This document shows, in pieces, positions 1-9,553 of a stretch of DNA of 64,000 nt. The translations under genes and the position numbers were made by a program. Each line of letters begins with the position of its first letter. The first letter of the stretch is position 1. The notes below the pieces were generated by a model. That model had not been told where the DNA came from. It did no database searches and worked only from the letters and a program-made list of their open reading frames with translations. The DNA comes from Curtobacterium sp. ZW137 (GTDB taxonomy: Bacteria; Actinomycetota; Actinomycetes; Actinomycetales; Microbacteriaceae): assembly GCF_003762905.1 (NCBI RefSeq), contig NZ_RJKS01000001.1, positions 248,001 to 312,000 on the forward strand, read 5' to 3'.

Positions 1-13
1 AGGGGCTCGCCAG

Positions 14-1750
14 ATGACAACGTCATTCGTCGGCCAACCGACTGCCACCTCGACGCCGGACTTCCAGGCGTCGAAGGTCGGTCGGAAGGGCAACATCATC
101 GTCCGGTGGATCACCTCCACGGACCACAAGACGATCGGGTACATGTACCTGATCACGTCGTTCCTGTACTTCCTGCTCGCCGGCGTGATGGCCCTGGTCA
201 TCCGCGCACAGCTCTTCGAGCCCGGCCTGCAGCTGGTGGCGACGAAGGAGCAGTACAACCAGCTGTTCACGATGCACGGCACGATCATGCTGCTGCTCTT
301 CGCGACGCCGCTGTTCTCGGGCTTCGCGAACGCGATCATGCCGCTGCAGATCGGTGCCCCGGACGTCGCGTTCCCGCGACTGAACGGGTTCGCCTTCTGG
401 CTGTACTTCTTCGGTGGCCTCATCGCCGTCGGTGGCTTCCTCACCCCGCAGGGCGCCGCGTCCTTCGGCTGGTTCGCCTACGCGCCACTCAGTGACACGA
501 CGTTCACACCAGGGCTCGGTGGCACCCTCTGGGTGTTCGGCCTCGGGCTGACGGGCTTCTCGACGATCCTCGGTGCGGTGAACTTCATCACGACGATCAT
601 CACGATGCGAGCCCCGGGCATGACGATGTTCCGCATGTCGATCTTCACGTGGAACACCCTCGTGACCTCGCTGCTCGTGCTGATGGCCTTCCCGGTCCTC
701 GCCGCCGCGCTCTTCGGCCTCGGTCTCGACCGCGTGTTCGACGCCCAGATCTTCAACCCAGCCAACGGCGGAGCGCTGCTCTGGCAGCACCTCTTCTGGT
801 TCTTCGGCCACCCCGAGGTCTACATCATCGCGCTGCCGTTCTTCGGCATCGTCTCCGAGGTCTTCCCGGTCTTCAGCCGCAAGCCGATCTTCGGGTACAA
901 GACCCTCGTCTACGCGACCATCGCCATCGCGGCCCTCTCGGTCACGGTGTGGGCGCACCACATGTACGTCACCGGTTCGGTGCTGCTGCCGTGGTTCTCG
1001 CTCATGACGATGCTCATCGCGGTCCCGACCGGCGTGAAGATCTTCAACTGGGTCGGCACGATGTGGCGCGGCTCGGTGACGTTCGAGACCCCGATCCTCT
1101 GGGCGATCGGCTTCCTGATCACCTTCACGTTCGGTGGTCTGACGGGTGTCATCCTGGCGTCCCCGCCGCTCGACTTCCACGTCTCGGACTCGTACTTCGT
1201 CGTCGCGCACTTCCACTACGTGGTCTTCGGCACCGTCGTCTTCGCGATGTTCTCCGGCTTCTACTTCTGGTGGCCGAAGTGGACGGGTCGGATGCTCAAC
1301 GAGCGCCTCGGCAAGATCCACTTCTGGCTCCTGTTCATCGGCTTCCACACGACGTTCCTCATCCAGCACTGGCTGGGCGTCATCGGCATGCCGCGTCGTT
1401 ACGCGACGTACCTGCCGAACGACGGCTTCACCTGGATGAACCAGCTGTCGACCATCGGCGCGATGATCCTCGGCATCTCGTTCCTGCCGTTCATCTTCAA
1501 CGTCTACGTCACCGCGCGGAACGCACCGAAGGTCGCCGTGAACGACCCGTGGGGCTACGGCCGCTCGCTCGAGTGGGCGACCTCCTGCCCGCCGCCGCGG
1601 CACAACTTCACGTCGATCCCGCGCATCCGCTCGGAGTCCCCGGCATTCGACCTGAACCACCCCGAAGCGGGTGTGCCGATCGGTGTGGGTCCCGCGAAGG
1701 ACGCGCCCGATGCCCCGACCTACGACGCCGCGAAGGGCGAGGTGAAGTAA
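14..1750 (+). CDS. ctaD: Cytochrome c oxidase subunit I (aa3 type)
   Basis: This is the catalytic subunit of the aa3 terminal oxidase, which reduces O2 to water and pumps protons across the membrane. The 578-residue protein has about 12 hydrophobic segments and the expected metal ligands: H88 in FTMHGTIM (low-spin heme), H266 and Y270 in GHPEVY (CuB and the cross-linked Tyr), H315-H316 (CuB), and H399 and H401 in HFHYV (hemes a3 and a). The length is normal for actinobacterial CtaD. The start is the ATG at 14; the 13 bases before it are too few to judge the upstream gene, which in this lineage is usually ctaC. ctaF follows after 4 bases, so the two are co-transcribed. Confidence 0.97.
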   Translation: MTTSFVGQPTATSTPDFQASKVGRKGNIIVRWITSTDHKTIGYMYLITSFLYFLLAGVMALVIRAQLFEPGLQLVATKEQYNQLFTMHGTIMLLLFATPLFSGFANAIMPLQIGAPDVAFPRLNGFAFWLYFFGGLIAVGGFLTPQGAASFGWFAYAPLSDTTFTPGLGGTLWVFGLGLTGFSTILGAVNFITTIITMRAPGMTMFRMSIFTWNTLVTSLLVLMAFPVLAAALFGLGLDRVFDAQIFNPANGGALLWQHLFWFFGHPEVYIIALPFFGIVSEVFPVFSRKPIFGYKTLVYATIAIAALSVTVWAHHMYVTGSVLLPWFSLMTMLIAVPTGVKIFNWVGTMWRGSVTFETPILWAIGFLITFTFGGLTGVILASPPLDFHVSDSYFVVAHFHYVVFGTVVFAMFSGFYFWWPKWTGRMLNERLGKIHFWLLFIGFHTTFLIQHWLGVIGMPRRYATYLPNDGFTWMNQLSTIGAMILGISFLPFIFNVYVTARNAPKVAVNDPWGYGRSLEWATSCPPPRHNFTSIPRIRSESPAFDLNHPEAGVPIGVGPAKDAPDAPTYDAAKGEVK

Positions 1751-1754
1751 GGCG

Positions 1755-2174
1755 ATGCGCGCCAACGTCAACCTGTTCTGGATCCTCTTCGGGTTCTTCA
1801 TCCTCGCGGACGCCGCCTACACGGTCTGGTTCGCCCTCGCCCACAACGGTGGCTGGGAGCCGGTCGGCACGGTCGGCATCGGCCTGGTCGGCATCATGTC
1901 CGCGTTCATCGCGTTCTACCTCGGGCGGGTGCTGTCCGCACAGGGCGGCGACCTGCCGGAAGACCGCCAGGACGCCAACATCGAGGACGGCGACGCCGAG
2001 CTCGGGCACTTCAGCCCGTGGTCGTGGTGGCCGATCCTCCTCGCCGGCGCCGTCGCGATCACCTTCCTCGGTGTCGCGGCCGGCCTCTGGATCGTCCCGA
2101 TCGGCCTCGTGCTGATCACGGTCACGCTGGTGGGCTGGGTCTTCGAGTACTACCGCGGCAACTTCGGTCACTGA
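1755..2174 (+). CDS. ctaF: Cytochrome c oxidase subunit IV (actinobacterial)
   Basis: A 139-residue membrane protein with four hydrophobic helices (about residues 7-27, 38-58, 93-111 and 113-130). It matches the small subunit IV of the actinobacterial aa3 oxidase, which associates with CtaD in the bc1-aa3 supercomplex. It lies 4 bp downstream of ctaD. The loop at about residues 65-90 is acidic (EDRQDANIEDGDAE). It has no known catalytic residues and is assigned by size, topology and position. A strong hairpin follows, which ends the operon. Confidence 0.93.
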   Translation: MRANVNLFWILFGFFILADAAYTVWFALAHNGGWEPVGTVGIGLVGIMSAFIAFYLGRVLSAQGGDLPEDRQDANIEDGDAELGHFSPWSWWPILLAGAVAITFLGVAAGLWIVPIGLVLITVTLVGWVFEYYRGNFGH

Positions 2175-2214
2175 TGTCAGCAGCACTGACATCGTCATGA
2201 CCCGCACTTGACGC

Positions 2215-2246
2215 TTCGGGCGGCACCTCCACCGGTGCCGCCCGAA
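2215..2246 (+). terminator. Terminator after ctaDF
   Basis: A perfect 12-bp stem (TTCGGGCGGCAC pairing with GTGCCGCCCGAA) around an 8-nt loop, 40 bp after the ctaF stop. There is no T-tract, as is usual for terminators in this GC range. Confidence 0.7.
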
Positions 2247-2367
2247 CTGCGTCCAGACGACCTTCCCGGACACGGCGCGCGAGAGCGTTCCTGCCAGGGG
2301 AATCATCCGGCCCGTGTACGGCTTGAGCCATGCGGACCCCACCACCACGCGAAAGGAGTCACCTCCG

Positions 2368-3741
2368 GTGACCGACAAGCGCACCCTCATCATCTTCGGC
2401 GCGACGGGCGACCTCGCCTCCCGTCTGCTCCTGCCGGGCCTCGGCACGTTCCTGCAGAGCGGCCGTGCCGTCCCCGTGCAGCTGATCGGCACGGGCCGCA
2501 GCGAGCGTTCCCCCGAGCAGTGGAAGGACATCGTCACGAAGTCCTTCGCCACGCAGGACGTCAAGGGCCCGGAGGTGGACGCGACCATCGAGTCGACCGA
2601 GTTCATCCAGGGTGACCCGACCGACCCGAAGCACCTCGAGGCGCTCCTCGCGGCCGCCGAGAACGAGCCGATCCTGTACTTCGCGCTCCCGCCGCAGATC
2701 GCCTCGGACATCTGCGAGGCGCTCGAGCAGGTCGAGCTCCCCGAGGGCACCACGCTCGCGTTCGAGAAGCCGTTCGGCACCGACGTCGCCAGCGCGAAGG
2801 CCCTCAACGAGACCGTCCTGAAGCTCGTCCCGGAAGAGCGCGTGCACCGCACCGACCACTTCCTCGGACGCACCACGGTCCTGAACATCATCGGTCTGCG
2901 CTTCGCGAACCGTCTGTTCGAGCCGATCTGGAACGCGGACAACATCGAGAAGGTCGACATCTTCTACGACGAGACCCTCGGTCTCGAGAACCGCGCCCAG
3001 TACTACGACGAGGCCGGCGCGATGGTCGACATGATCCAGTCGCACCTGCTGCAGATCCTCGGGCTCGTCACGATGGACGCCCCGGCTGCGATCGACGCCG
3101 TCGAGTTCCGTTCGTCGCTCGCGCGTGCGCTCCGCTCCACGCAGCTCAAGGGTGACGACCCGAAGATCGCCTCGCGCCGCGCCGTCTACACGGCCGGCAC
3201 GATCGACGGCAAGGACCTGCCGTCGTACCAGGACGAGGACGGCGTCGAGCCCTCCCGCAAGACCGAGACCCTCGCGGAGATCTCGGTCGAGGTGGACACG
3301 GCCCGCTGGAAGGGCGTCCCCTTCACGCTCCGTTCCGGCAAGGCACTCGGTGCCAGCCGCAAGGAAGTCCTGATCACGTTCAAGCCGGTGCCGCGTCTGC
3401 CCTCCGGCCTCAGCGGTCGCCCGAAGACGGACACGCTCCGCATCGTCCTGAACCCGGACGAGATCGAGCTGACCGTGTCGGCGAACGGCGGCGGCAACCC
3501 GTTCGAGATGGGCCAGGTTACCCTGTCCTCCTCGTTCAGCGACGGCGAGCTGACCCCGTACGGCGAGGTCCTCAACGGCATCTTCCACGACGACCCGCTG
3601 CTCTCGATCCGCGGCGACGTCGCGGAGCGCTGCTGGGAGATCGTCGAGCCGGTCGTCGCCGCCTGGAAGGCGAACGACGTCCCGCTCGAGGAGTACCGCG
3701 CGGGCTCGCGCGGCCCGGCGGACTGGGAGTCGTCTTCCTGA
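2368..3741 (+). CDS. zwf: Glucose-6-phosphate dehydrogenase family protein (short form)
   Basis: Oxidises glucose 6-phosphate with NAD(P)+ at the entry of the pentose phosphate pathway, if it acts like classical G6PDH. The protein is 457 residues, shorter than the roughly 510 of typical Zwf. It has an N-terminal Rossmann start (IIFGATGDLASRLLLPGL), an EKPFG motif, and the signature region as RTDHFLGR. The usual motif is DHYLGK, so the substrate-contacting Lys is Arg here. I chose GTG 2368 because GAAAGGAG lies 8-15 bases upstream; an in-frame ATG at 2314 would run through that ribosome site. No opcA, tal or gnd is adjacent, so this may be a second, stand-alone paralogue. Family is secure; exact activity is less so. 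Confidence 0.85.
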   Translation: MTDKRTLIIFGATGDLASRLLLPGLGTFLQSGRAVPVQLIGTGRSERSPEQWKDIVTKSFATQDVKGPEVDATIESTEFIQGDPTDPKHLEALLAAAENEPILYFALPPQIASDICEALEQVELPEGTTLAFEKPFGTDVASAKALNETVLKLVPEERVHRTDHFLGRTTVLNIIGLRFANRLFEPIWNADNIEKVDIFYDETLGLENRAQYYDEAGAMVDMIQSHLLQILGLVTMDAPAAIDAVEFRSSLARALRSTQLKGDDPKIASRRAVYTAGTIDGKDLPSYQDEDGVEPSRKTETLAEISVEVDTARWKGVPFTLRSGKALGASRKEVLITFKPVPRLPSGLSGRPKTDTLRIVLNPDEIELTVSANGGGNPFEMGQVTLSSSFSDGELTPYGEVLNGIFHDDPLLSIRGDVAERCWEIVEPVVAAWKANDVPLEEYRAGSRGPADWESSS

Positions 3742-3762
3742 CGACTGCGATCCTGCGGATCT

Positions 3763-3810
3763 GACGGACGGGAGGCCCGGTGCCAGCTGGCACCGGGCCT
3801 CCCGTCCGTC
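3763..3810. terminator. 48-bp perfect palindrome, bidirectional terminator
   Basis: 24-base arms with no loop in the linear sequence (GACGGACGGGAGGCCCGG, TGCCAG, then the exact reverse complement). It lies between the convergent zwf-like and GH15 genes and could end both. A near-identical copy occurs at 43521-43562. Confidence 0.75.
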
Positions 3811-3842
3811 GTGGTCGTGCGTTTCTTCCCATCGCGGCCGCG

Positions 3843-3932
3843 GTGGGATGTCGAATCGCGCGTGGGTGGTCGAAAGTTCTGACTGCCTACGCGCGTTTCG
3901 ACGTCCCACGCGGGTTTCGACCGCCTGCCGTG
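3843..3932. repeat. Intergenic palindromic repeat, family B copy 1
   Basis: An imperfect inverted repeat. The left arm has GTCGAATCGCGCGTGGG and GGTCGAAA; the right arm, read as its reverse complement, has GTCGAAACCCGCGTGGG and GTCGAAACGCGCGTAGG. The core GTCGAANCGCGCGTAGG recurs in the repeat at 46176-46262, so this is a dispersed element and not a one-off hairpin. Confidence 0.6.
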
Positions 3933-3986
3933 GGGCGAGGCGGGCGCGGCGCCGGGGCGCGGCGGCGCGCCGAGGCGCGGGGGCGG

Positions 3987-5858
3987 TCAGGCGGGAGTGC
4001 CCGCGCGCTCGCCCTCGCCGGTCCAGGAGCGGGTGCCGCCGTCGCGCTGGGGGATGCGCGTGCGGTGGCCGGAGGCCTTGCCCCGTGCACGGTTGATCGC
4101 GTCCGCGGCGGCGACGAGCGTCAGGTGCGACAGCGCCTGCGGCGTGTTGCCGATGTGGTGGCCGGTCGCGACGTCGACCTCTTCCGAGAGCATGCCGACG
4201 TCGTTGGCGTAGCCGACGAGGACGTCCATCAGGCGCTCGGCGTCCTCGATCCGGCCGGACGCGGCGTACTGCTCGACGAGCCAGAACGAGCACGCGAGGA
4301 ACGGGTGCTCGCTCCCGCTGAGCCCGTCGAACCCGGCGGACGTCCGGTAGCGGAGCACGAGGCCGTCTGGTCCGACTCGGAGGTCGTCCTCGATGGTCTT
4401 GACCGTGCCGAGCATCCGCGGGTCGTCCGCCTTGCAGAAGCCGATCTGCGGGAGCACGAGCAGGCTCGCGTCGACCTCGTCGGTGTCGTAGTGCTGCCGG
4501 AAGGCACCGCGGGCCCTGTCGTACCCGTGCTCGTCGATCTCGGCGCGCACGGCGTCGCGGAGGCTCCGCCAGCGGTCGACCGGTCCTTCGAGCCCGAACT
4601 CCTCCACCGCGGCGACCCCGCGGTCGAACGCCGCCCAGATCATCGCGCGCGAGTGGGTGAAGTGCCGACGGGGGCCGCGCATCTCCCAGATGCCGTTGTC
4701 GGGTTCCTGCCAGTGCTCCTCGACGTAGCCGAGCAGTGCGCGCTGCAGGGCCCAGGAGTCGGCGTTCTCCTCGACCCCGAGCTCGCGGGCGTCGTGGAGT
4801 GCGGCGAGCACCTCGCCGAAGACGTCGCCCTGGTACTGCGTGTACGCACCGTTCCCGACACGCACCGGCTTCGAGCCGGCGTACCCGGCCAGGTGGTCGA
4901 GCTCCCACTCGGGGAGCTCCCGCTCCCCGGCGATGCCGTACATGATCTGCACGTCGGCCGGGTCACCGGCGATCGCCCGGAGGAGCCAGCCACGCCAGTG
5001 CTTCGCCTCGTCCTGGTACCCGTGCGCGATGAGCGACGCGAGTGCGAGGGAGGCGTCGCGGAGCCAGACGTAGCGGTAGTCCCAGTTGCGTTCGCCGCCC
5101 GGGTCCTCGGGGAGGCTCGTGGTGGCGGCCGCCACGACCCCGCCGGTCTCGGCGTGGGTCATCGCCCGGAGGAACAGCAGCGACTGCCGGGTCTCCGCCG
5201 CGTACCGGCCCTCGACCCGGGTCTTGCCGGTCCACGCGTGCCACCAGTCCTTGGTGTGGGCGAGGGCCGCGTCGACGTCGATCGGCACCGGCGGTTCGCG
5301 GTGCGAGGGGTACCAGGTCAGCACGGTGTCGAGCACGTCGCCGTCCCGCACGGTGGCGACGGCGAGGTGCCGGTGGTCGTCGGCGTGGAAGCGGATGCCC
5401 CGGACGATCACCGACGCGGGGCCGGCCGTGGCGAGGAGCGCGGGGTCGTCGTCGTCCCCGATCTGCCGGACCCAGGGGAGCGCTCGGGCGTAGTCGAACC
5501 GGATCCGCAGCGTCTGCCGCATCTCCACCGATCCACGGAGTCCCCGCACCCGGCGGACGATGGTCGCCCGGTGCGCGTCGATCGGCATGAACTCGGTGAC
5601 CTCGACGATGCCGGAGTCGGTGGTCCAGACGGTGGTCAGGACGAGAGTGTCCGGGTCGTAGCGCCGTTCGGCCGTGGCGTGCTGGTCGGACGGGCGGAGC
5701 GACCAGTGCCCGGCGTGCTCGTCACCGAGGAGCGCGGCGAAGGTCGACGGTGCGTCGAACCGGGGGAGACACGCCCAGTCGATGGTGCCGGCCCGGTCGA
5801 CCAGGGCAGCCGTGTAGCAGTCCCCGATGATCGCGTGGTCTTCGATGCGCTGTGCCAT
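3987..5858 (-). CDS. Glycoside hydrolase family 15 (glucoamylase/trehalase-like)
   Basis: A cytoplasmic (alpha/alpha)6-barrel hydrolase of 623 residues with no signal peptide. The N-terminal beta domain begins MAQRIEDHAIIGDCYTAALV. The GH15 signature NWDYRYVWLRDA is at about residue 257, the PDNGIWEMRG general-acid motif at about 387, and GMLSEEVD with the second catalytic Glu at about 554. Actinobacterial proteins of this type hydrolyse trehalose or short alpha-glucans. Substrate cannot be settled here; trehalose is the likelier. It stands alone on the minus strand, convergent with the G6PDH-like gene and upstream of the divergently unrelated TetR region. The start ATG has TTCGAT 7 bases upstream, compatible with a leaderless transcript. 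Confidence 0.88.
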   Translation of the reverse strand: MAQRIEDHAIIGDCYTAALVDRAGTIDWACLPRFDAPSTFAALLGDEHAGHWSLRPSDQHATAERRYDPDTLVLTTVWTTDSGIVEVTEFMPIDAHRATIVRRVRGLRGSVEMRQTLRIRFDYARALPWVRQIGDDDDPALLATAGPASVIVRGIRFHADDHRHLAVATVRDGDVLDTVLTWYPSHREPPVPIDVDAALAHTKDWWHAWTGKTRVEGRYAAETRQSLLFLRAMTHAETGGVVAAATTSLPEDPGGERNWDYRYVWLRDASLALASLIAHGYQDEAKHWRGWLLRAIAGDPADVQIMYGIAGERELPEWELDHLAGYAGSKPVRVGNGAYTQYQGDVFGEVLAALHDARELGVEENADSWALQRALLGYVEEHWQEPDNGIWEMRGPRRHFTHSRAMIWAAFDRGVAAVEEFGLEGPVDRWRSLRDAVRAEIDEHGYDRARGAFRQHYDTDEVDASLLVLPQIGFCKADDPRMLGTVKTIEDDLRVGPDGLVLRYRTSAGFDGLSGSEHPFLACSFWLVEQYAASGRIEDAERLMDVLVGYANDVGMLSEEVDVATGHHIGNTPQALSHLTLVAAADAINRARGKASGHRTRIPQRDGGTRSWTGEGERAGTPA

Positions 5859-5939
5859 GACCCGATCGAACCACCGCCCACCGGTGTTCCACCGGCGTCG
5901 TGACGGCGGGGCTGATGTTCCGTACAGTCCTGGTGCCGC

Positions 5940-6989
5940 TCAGTCGATGTCGGCGAGCCCGATCCGGCCGAGTTCGGTCCAGAGTCCGGCGCCGTCGGGC
6001 GCGTAGACCCACGGCGCCGTGGACTCCTTCGAGCGCTCCTGCGCGCGGGAGCGTCCACCGGCGAGGACCGCTTCACTCGTCGACAGCTGGCGGATCGCGA
6101 CGCCGGCGACGTTCTCCGGGTGTTCGCGCGCGAAGTCGCCGTACAGGGTCTCGTCGTGCTGGCCGTCGTCGCCGACCAGGAGCCACTGCACGTCCGGGAA
6201 GTCCCGGGCGAGGCGCCGCAGGTTCTCGTGCTTGTGCATCTGCCCGCTCCGGAAGAAGCGGTCGTGGGTGGGACCCCAGTCGGTGAGGAGCAGGGTGCCG
6301 GACGGGTACATGTTCCGGGTCAGGAAGCGCTGCAGCGTCGGCGCGACGTTCCACGCGCCGGTGGACAGGTATACGGTCGGCGCGCCCGGGTGCTGCGCGA
6401 GGACGCGTTCGTAGAGCACCGACATGCCGGGGACCGGCCGGCGTCCGTGCTCGGTGAGCACGAAGGAGTTCCACGCCGCGAGCATCGGCCGGGGGAGCGA
6501 CGTGACCATCACGGTGTCGTCGATGTCGGAGAGCAACCCGAACCGGGTGTCCGGGTGGACGATGAAGACGTCGGCTTCGACGTCGCGCTGTCCGCCTGCG
6601 GACAAGCGGATCGTCTGCCACCCCGGTTCGAGGTCGATCGGCACGATGGTGTCGACGACCCCGCCGCGGTCGGACTGCACGGTGTGGGTGGTCCCGCCGG
6701 CCGTGATCGTGACCTCCGCGTGGTCGACGGCGACGCTCGTGAAGGTCTTCCAGCCGCGCACACCCTCGAACGAGGCGTCGGATGCCAGGCCGCGACGGGT
6801 CAGCAGCACACGGCAGAGCACCCGGATCCACCCCGGCGCGCCGTAGCCCGTGTACGGGATGACGGTGGGGACGAGACCGCGGCGTCGGGCACGCTGTTCG
6901 CGGAACTCCTGCACGGCGTCCTCGATGCGGGCGGCCCGGTGCAGGATCGGCTCGGCCAGCGACGGTTCGTGGGACGTCGGGTCGGGCAT
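5940..6989 (-). CDS. App1-type phosphatidate phosphatase family protein (DUF2183)
   Basis: A 349-residue HAD-superfamily protein. The catalytic DIDDT loop (LLSDIDDTVMVTSL) is at residues about 152-160, after an N-terminal beta-rich domain. VYLSTGAWNV and LLVGDDGQHDETLYGDFA match the later HAD motifs of the App1/DUF2183 family, whose yeast founder dephosphorylates phosphatidate. The bacterial substrate is not established. The start is ATG 6989 with AATGAT a few bases upstream. It lies 81 bp upstream (in the minus direction) of the GH15 gene and may be co-transcribed with it, although the functions do not obviously connect. Confidence 0.85.
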   Translation of the reverse strand: MPDPTSHEPSLAEPILHRAARIEDAVQEFREQRARRRGLVPTVIPYTGYGAPGWIRVLCRVLLTRRGLASDASFEGVRGWKTFTSVAVDHAEVTITAGGTTHTVQSDRGGVVDTIVPIDLEPGWQTIRLSAGGQRDVEADVFIVHPDTRFGLLSDIDDTVMVTSLPRPMLAAWNSFVLTEHGRRPVPGMSVLYERVLAQHPGAPTVYLSTGAWNVAPTLQRFLTRNMYPSGTLLLTDWGPTHDRFFRSGQMHKHENLRRLARDFPDVQWLLVGDDGQHDETLYGDFAREHPENVAGVAIRQLSTSEAVLAGGRSRAQERSKESTAPWVYAPDGAGLWTELGRIGLADID

Positions 6990-7158
6990 CGCCCCATCAT
7001 TCCACGCACTGGACGCAAGATGTCCACGACGGCAGAAGACACCCCGAGAATCGCAGCGATGTTCCAGCCGTCCTCTGCGAGAGTTGGCCCCGTCGGTCGG
7101 CCCCGCCGCTCCGTCCCGTCACACCAACAGCCCGCGGCCACCGCGAGAAGGAGAACAC

Positions 7159-7806
7159 GTGCTCGTCACCGAGGTTTCGAACGCACTGCCGGGGGGATCA
7201 TCACTGCTCAGGAACGAGCCGGTCCAAGCCCGCAGTTCGGCGCGCCTCGCCGGACTCCTGGACGCCGCAGCCGCGGTGATCGACGAGATCGGGTTCGAGC
7301 GGCTCACCACGGCCATGGTCGCCGAGCGGGCGGGGGCGTCCATCGGCACGGTGTACCGGTACTTCCCGGACCGCATCGCCGTGGTCGAGGCGCTCGCGAT
7401 CCGCTGCACGCAGCGACTCGCCTCCCGCTTCGTCGAGGCGCTCGACGCGAGCGGCGCGACGACGTGGCAGGACGCCTGCGACGCGCTCATCGACATGACG
7501 AGCGACATGTACCGCACCGAGCCGGGCTTCCGCGCGATCCGCTTCGGCGACGCAGCGGACTCCGGCGTGGGTGACGCCGAGGACCGCATGGCGGCGCTCG
7601 GGGGTGCCGTCGGCACGATCATGCGCGAGCGCTTCGGGCTGCCGGCGAACGACACGGTCACGCGCGCCTGGGTCGTCCTCACCGAGTCCGGCCACGCTGT
7701 GCTCGCCCGGGCCCACCAGGACCGCAGCGCACCGGACGCCGCCCTGATCGAGGCGTACCGGGCCATGGTCAAGACGTACATGGAATCGGTCGTCGCCACC
7801 GCCTGA
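7159..7806 (+). CDS. TetR/AcrR family transcriptional regulator
   Basis: 215 residues from GTG 7159, chosen because AGAAGGAG lies just upstream and the N-terminal helix-turn-helix then starts about 30 residues in. The DNA-binding domain spans residues 30-75 and includes LTTAMVAERAGASIGTVYRYFP, a textbook TetR recognition helix. The C-terminal ligand domain resembles the actinobacterial TetR C-terminal group (YRTEPGFRAIRFGD). The gene is divergent from the App1 gene across about 170 bp, with its own terminator after it. The target and ligand are unknown; the divergent phosphatase gene and its own promoter are the obvious candidates. Confidence 0.9.
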   Translation: MLVTEVSNALPGGSSLLRNEPVQARSSARLAGLLDAAAAVIDEIGFERLTTAMVAERAGASIGTVYRYFPDRIAVVEALAIRCTQRLASRFVEALDASGATTWQDACDALIDMTSDMYRTEPGFRAIRFGDAADSGVGDAEDRMAALGGAVGTIMRERFGLPANDTVTRAWVVLTESGHAVLARAHQDRSAPDAALIEAYRAMVKTYMESVVATA

Positions 7807-7825
7807 CCCGCCACACCAATCCGAC

Positions 7826-7861
7826 GAGCGCCCGCTCTCCGAACCGGAGGTGCGGGCGCTC
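7826..7861 (+). terminator. Terminator after the tetR gene
   Basis: A 10-bp stem GAGCGCCCGC / GCGGGCGCTC around a 16-nt loop, 20 bp after the stop codon. Confidence 0.6.
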
Positions 7862-7920
7862 GGCTGTCCGGAAGTCGTCACGGATCGTCACGCGGACGAA
7901 CCGCTGTCGGTGCTGACGGG

Positions 7921-7926
7921 TACTCT
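7921..7926 (+). promoter_or_regulatory. Putative -10 of the osmoprotectant transporter operon
   Basis: TACTCT about 40 bp before the first ATG of the operon. A good ribosome site (AGAAGGG, 7952-7958) lies downstream, so this transcript would carry a leader of about 30 nt. I see no convincing -35. Confidence 0.4.
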
Positions 7927-7964
7927 CACTCGGAGTCGGGCTACCTCCTACCAGAAGGGCACCC

Positions 7965-8834
7965 ATGATCGAGTTCCGCTCGGTGCGCAAGACGTACCCG
8001 GACGGCACCAATGCCGTCGAGCGGTTCGACCTCGTCATCCCATCGCGCACCACGACGGTCTTCGTCGGGTCCAGCGGTTGTGGCAAGACGACGTTGCTCC
8101 GCATGATCAACCGCATGGTCGACCCCTCGTCGGGTTCCGTGGCGATCGACGGCGAGGACGTCGCGGGGGTCGACCCCGTGAAGCTCCGCCGCAGCATCGG
8201 CTACGTGATGCAGAACGCCGGGCTGCTGCCGCACCGCAAGGTCGCGGACAACATCGCCACGGTGCCGCTGCTCACCGGCGTGTCCAAGCAGGACGCACGG
8301 GCGCACGCCCTCGAGCTGATGGACACCGTCGGCCTCGACCGTGCCTTCGCCGACCGCTACCCGTCGCAGCTGTCCGGTGGGCAGCAGCAGCGCGTCGGTG
8401 TCGCGCGCGGGCTCGCCGTCGACCCGAACATCCTGCTCATGGACGAGCCCTTCGGCGCGGTGGACCCGCTGGTCCGCAACGACCTGCAGGACGAGCTCAT
8501 CCGGTTGCAGCGTGAACTCGGCAAGACGGTGGTGTTCGTCACCCACGACATCGACGAGGCCTTCAAGCTCGGCGACCAGGTCGTCATCCTGAAGAAGGGC
8601 GGCGAGATCGCCCAGCTCGGCACGCCGGCGGAGATCCTCGCGGAGCCCGCCGACGACTTCGTCGCGAACTTCATCGGTGCCGGCCGCGGTCGTCGTGCGC
8701 TCCGCGTCGAGCAGACGCCGACCGGGCCGATCGTGGTGGACGGCGACGGCCGTGCCGCTGGTGTGCTCACCGGGCCGGTGCAGGTGGTGGACGCGGCGTC
8801 CGCCGTGCCGCAGCCGACCCGGGACACCGCGTGA
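7965..8834 (+). CDS. Glycine betaine/osmoprotectant ABC transporter, ATP-binding protein
   Basis: 289-residue ATPase of an OpuC/ProV-type importer for compatible solutes. Walker A GSSGCGKTT is at residues 35-43, signature LSGGQQQR at about 134-141, Walker B ILLMDEPFGAVD at about 154-165 and the H-loop VFVTHD follows. The ATPase core is followed by a short C-terminal extension of about 40 residues, not a full tandem CBS domain as in OpuCA, so direct ionic-strength sensing by CBS modules is unlikely. The stop overlaps the next start (4 nt, GTGA), giving translational coupling along the four-gene operon. Confidence 0.9.
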   Translation: MIEFRSVRKTYPDGTNAVERFDLVIPSRTTTVFVGSSGCGKTTLLRMINRMVDPSSGSVAIDGEDVAGVDPVKLRRSIGYVMQNAGLLPHRKVADNIATVPLLTGVSKQDARAHALELMDTVGLDRAFADRYPSQLSGGQQQRVGVARGLAVDPNILLMDEPFGAVDPLVRNDLQDELIRLQRELGKTVVFVTHDIDEAFKLGDQVVILKKGGEIAQLGTPAEILAEPADDFVANFIGAGRGRRALRVEQTPTGPIVVDGDGRAAGVLTGPVQVVDAASAVPQPTRDTA

Positions 8835-9553
8835 ACTGGGTCACCGGCAACCTCGACACGATCACGTCGAACCTGATCGCGCACGTCTGGTTGTCGGTCC
8901 CGCCGATCGTGATCAGCTTCGTGCTGTCGGTCCCGATCGGTCTGCTCGTGAACCGGCTGCGCAAGGGGCGCCGTGGTGCCCGCGCGACCGGCTCGACGAT
9001 CGTCGTGGTGGCGAGCCTGCTCTACGCGATCCCGTCGTTCCCGCTGTTCCTCGCGCTGCCGCCGCTGCTCGGGACGAACATCCTCGACCCGCTCAACGTG
9101 GTGATCGCGCTGACGATCTACGGCGTCGCGCTGATGGCCCGCTCGGCCGCGGACGCGCTCGACGCCGTCGACCCCGCCGTCGTCAACGCGGCAGAGGCCA
9201 TGGGCTACTCGCCCACGCAGCGGTTCTTCCGCGTGGAGCTCCCGCTCGCCGGCCCGGTCCTCCTCGCCGGCATCCGGGTCGTCGCCGTGAGCACGGTGAG
9301 CCTCGTCACGGTCGGTGCGCTCCTCGGCATCCCGAACCTCGGCTTCCTGCTCACCGACGGCCTGAAGCGCGGCATCAGCGTCGAGATCCTGACGGGCATC
9401 GTCCTGACGATCGTGCTCGCACTCGTCATCGACGCGCTGCTCGTGCTCATCGGACGCATCGTGATGCCCTGGACCCGGGGGAGCGGCCGCGCCGCCCGCA
9501 GTGTCCGGCGCCGTGCCGCGGCCGACGTCCGCACCGGGGAGGTCTCCGCGTGA
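8831..9553 (+). CDS. Osmoprotectant ABC transporter permease (first)
   Basis: 240-residue inner-membrane permease with about five to six hydrophobic segments. The EAA loop lies near residues 120-150 (VNAAEAMGYSPTQRFFRVELPLAGP). It starts at GTG 8831 inside the stop of the ATPase gene and ends inside the start of the second permease. Two different permeases plus an ATPase and a lipoprotein is the OpuC/OpuB arrangement. The charged tail from about residue 215 (RGSGRAARSVRRRA) is cytoplasmic. Confidence 0.9.
   Translation: MNWVTGNLDTITSNLIAHVWLSVPPIVISFVLSVPIGLLVNRLRKGRRGARATGSTIVVVASLLYAIPSFPLFLALPPLLGTNILDPLNVVIALTIYGVALMARSAADALDAVDPAVVNAAEAMGYSPTQRFFRVELPLAGPVLLAGIRVVAVSTVSLVTVGALLGIPNLGFLLTDGLKRGISVEILTGIVLTIVLALVIDALLVLIGRIVMPWTRGSGRAARSVRRRAAADVRTGEVSA

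Noticed and set aside
1..13. End of a possible upstream ctaC gene
   Set aside because: Thirteen bases are too few to assign a gene or a stop codon.
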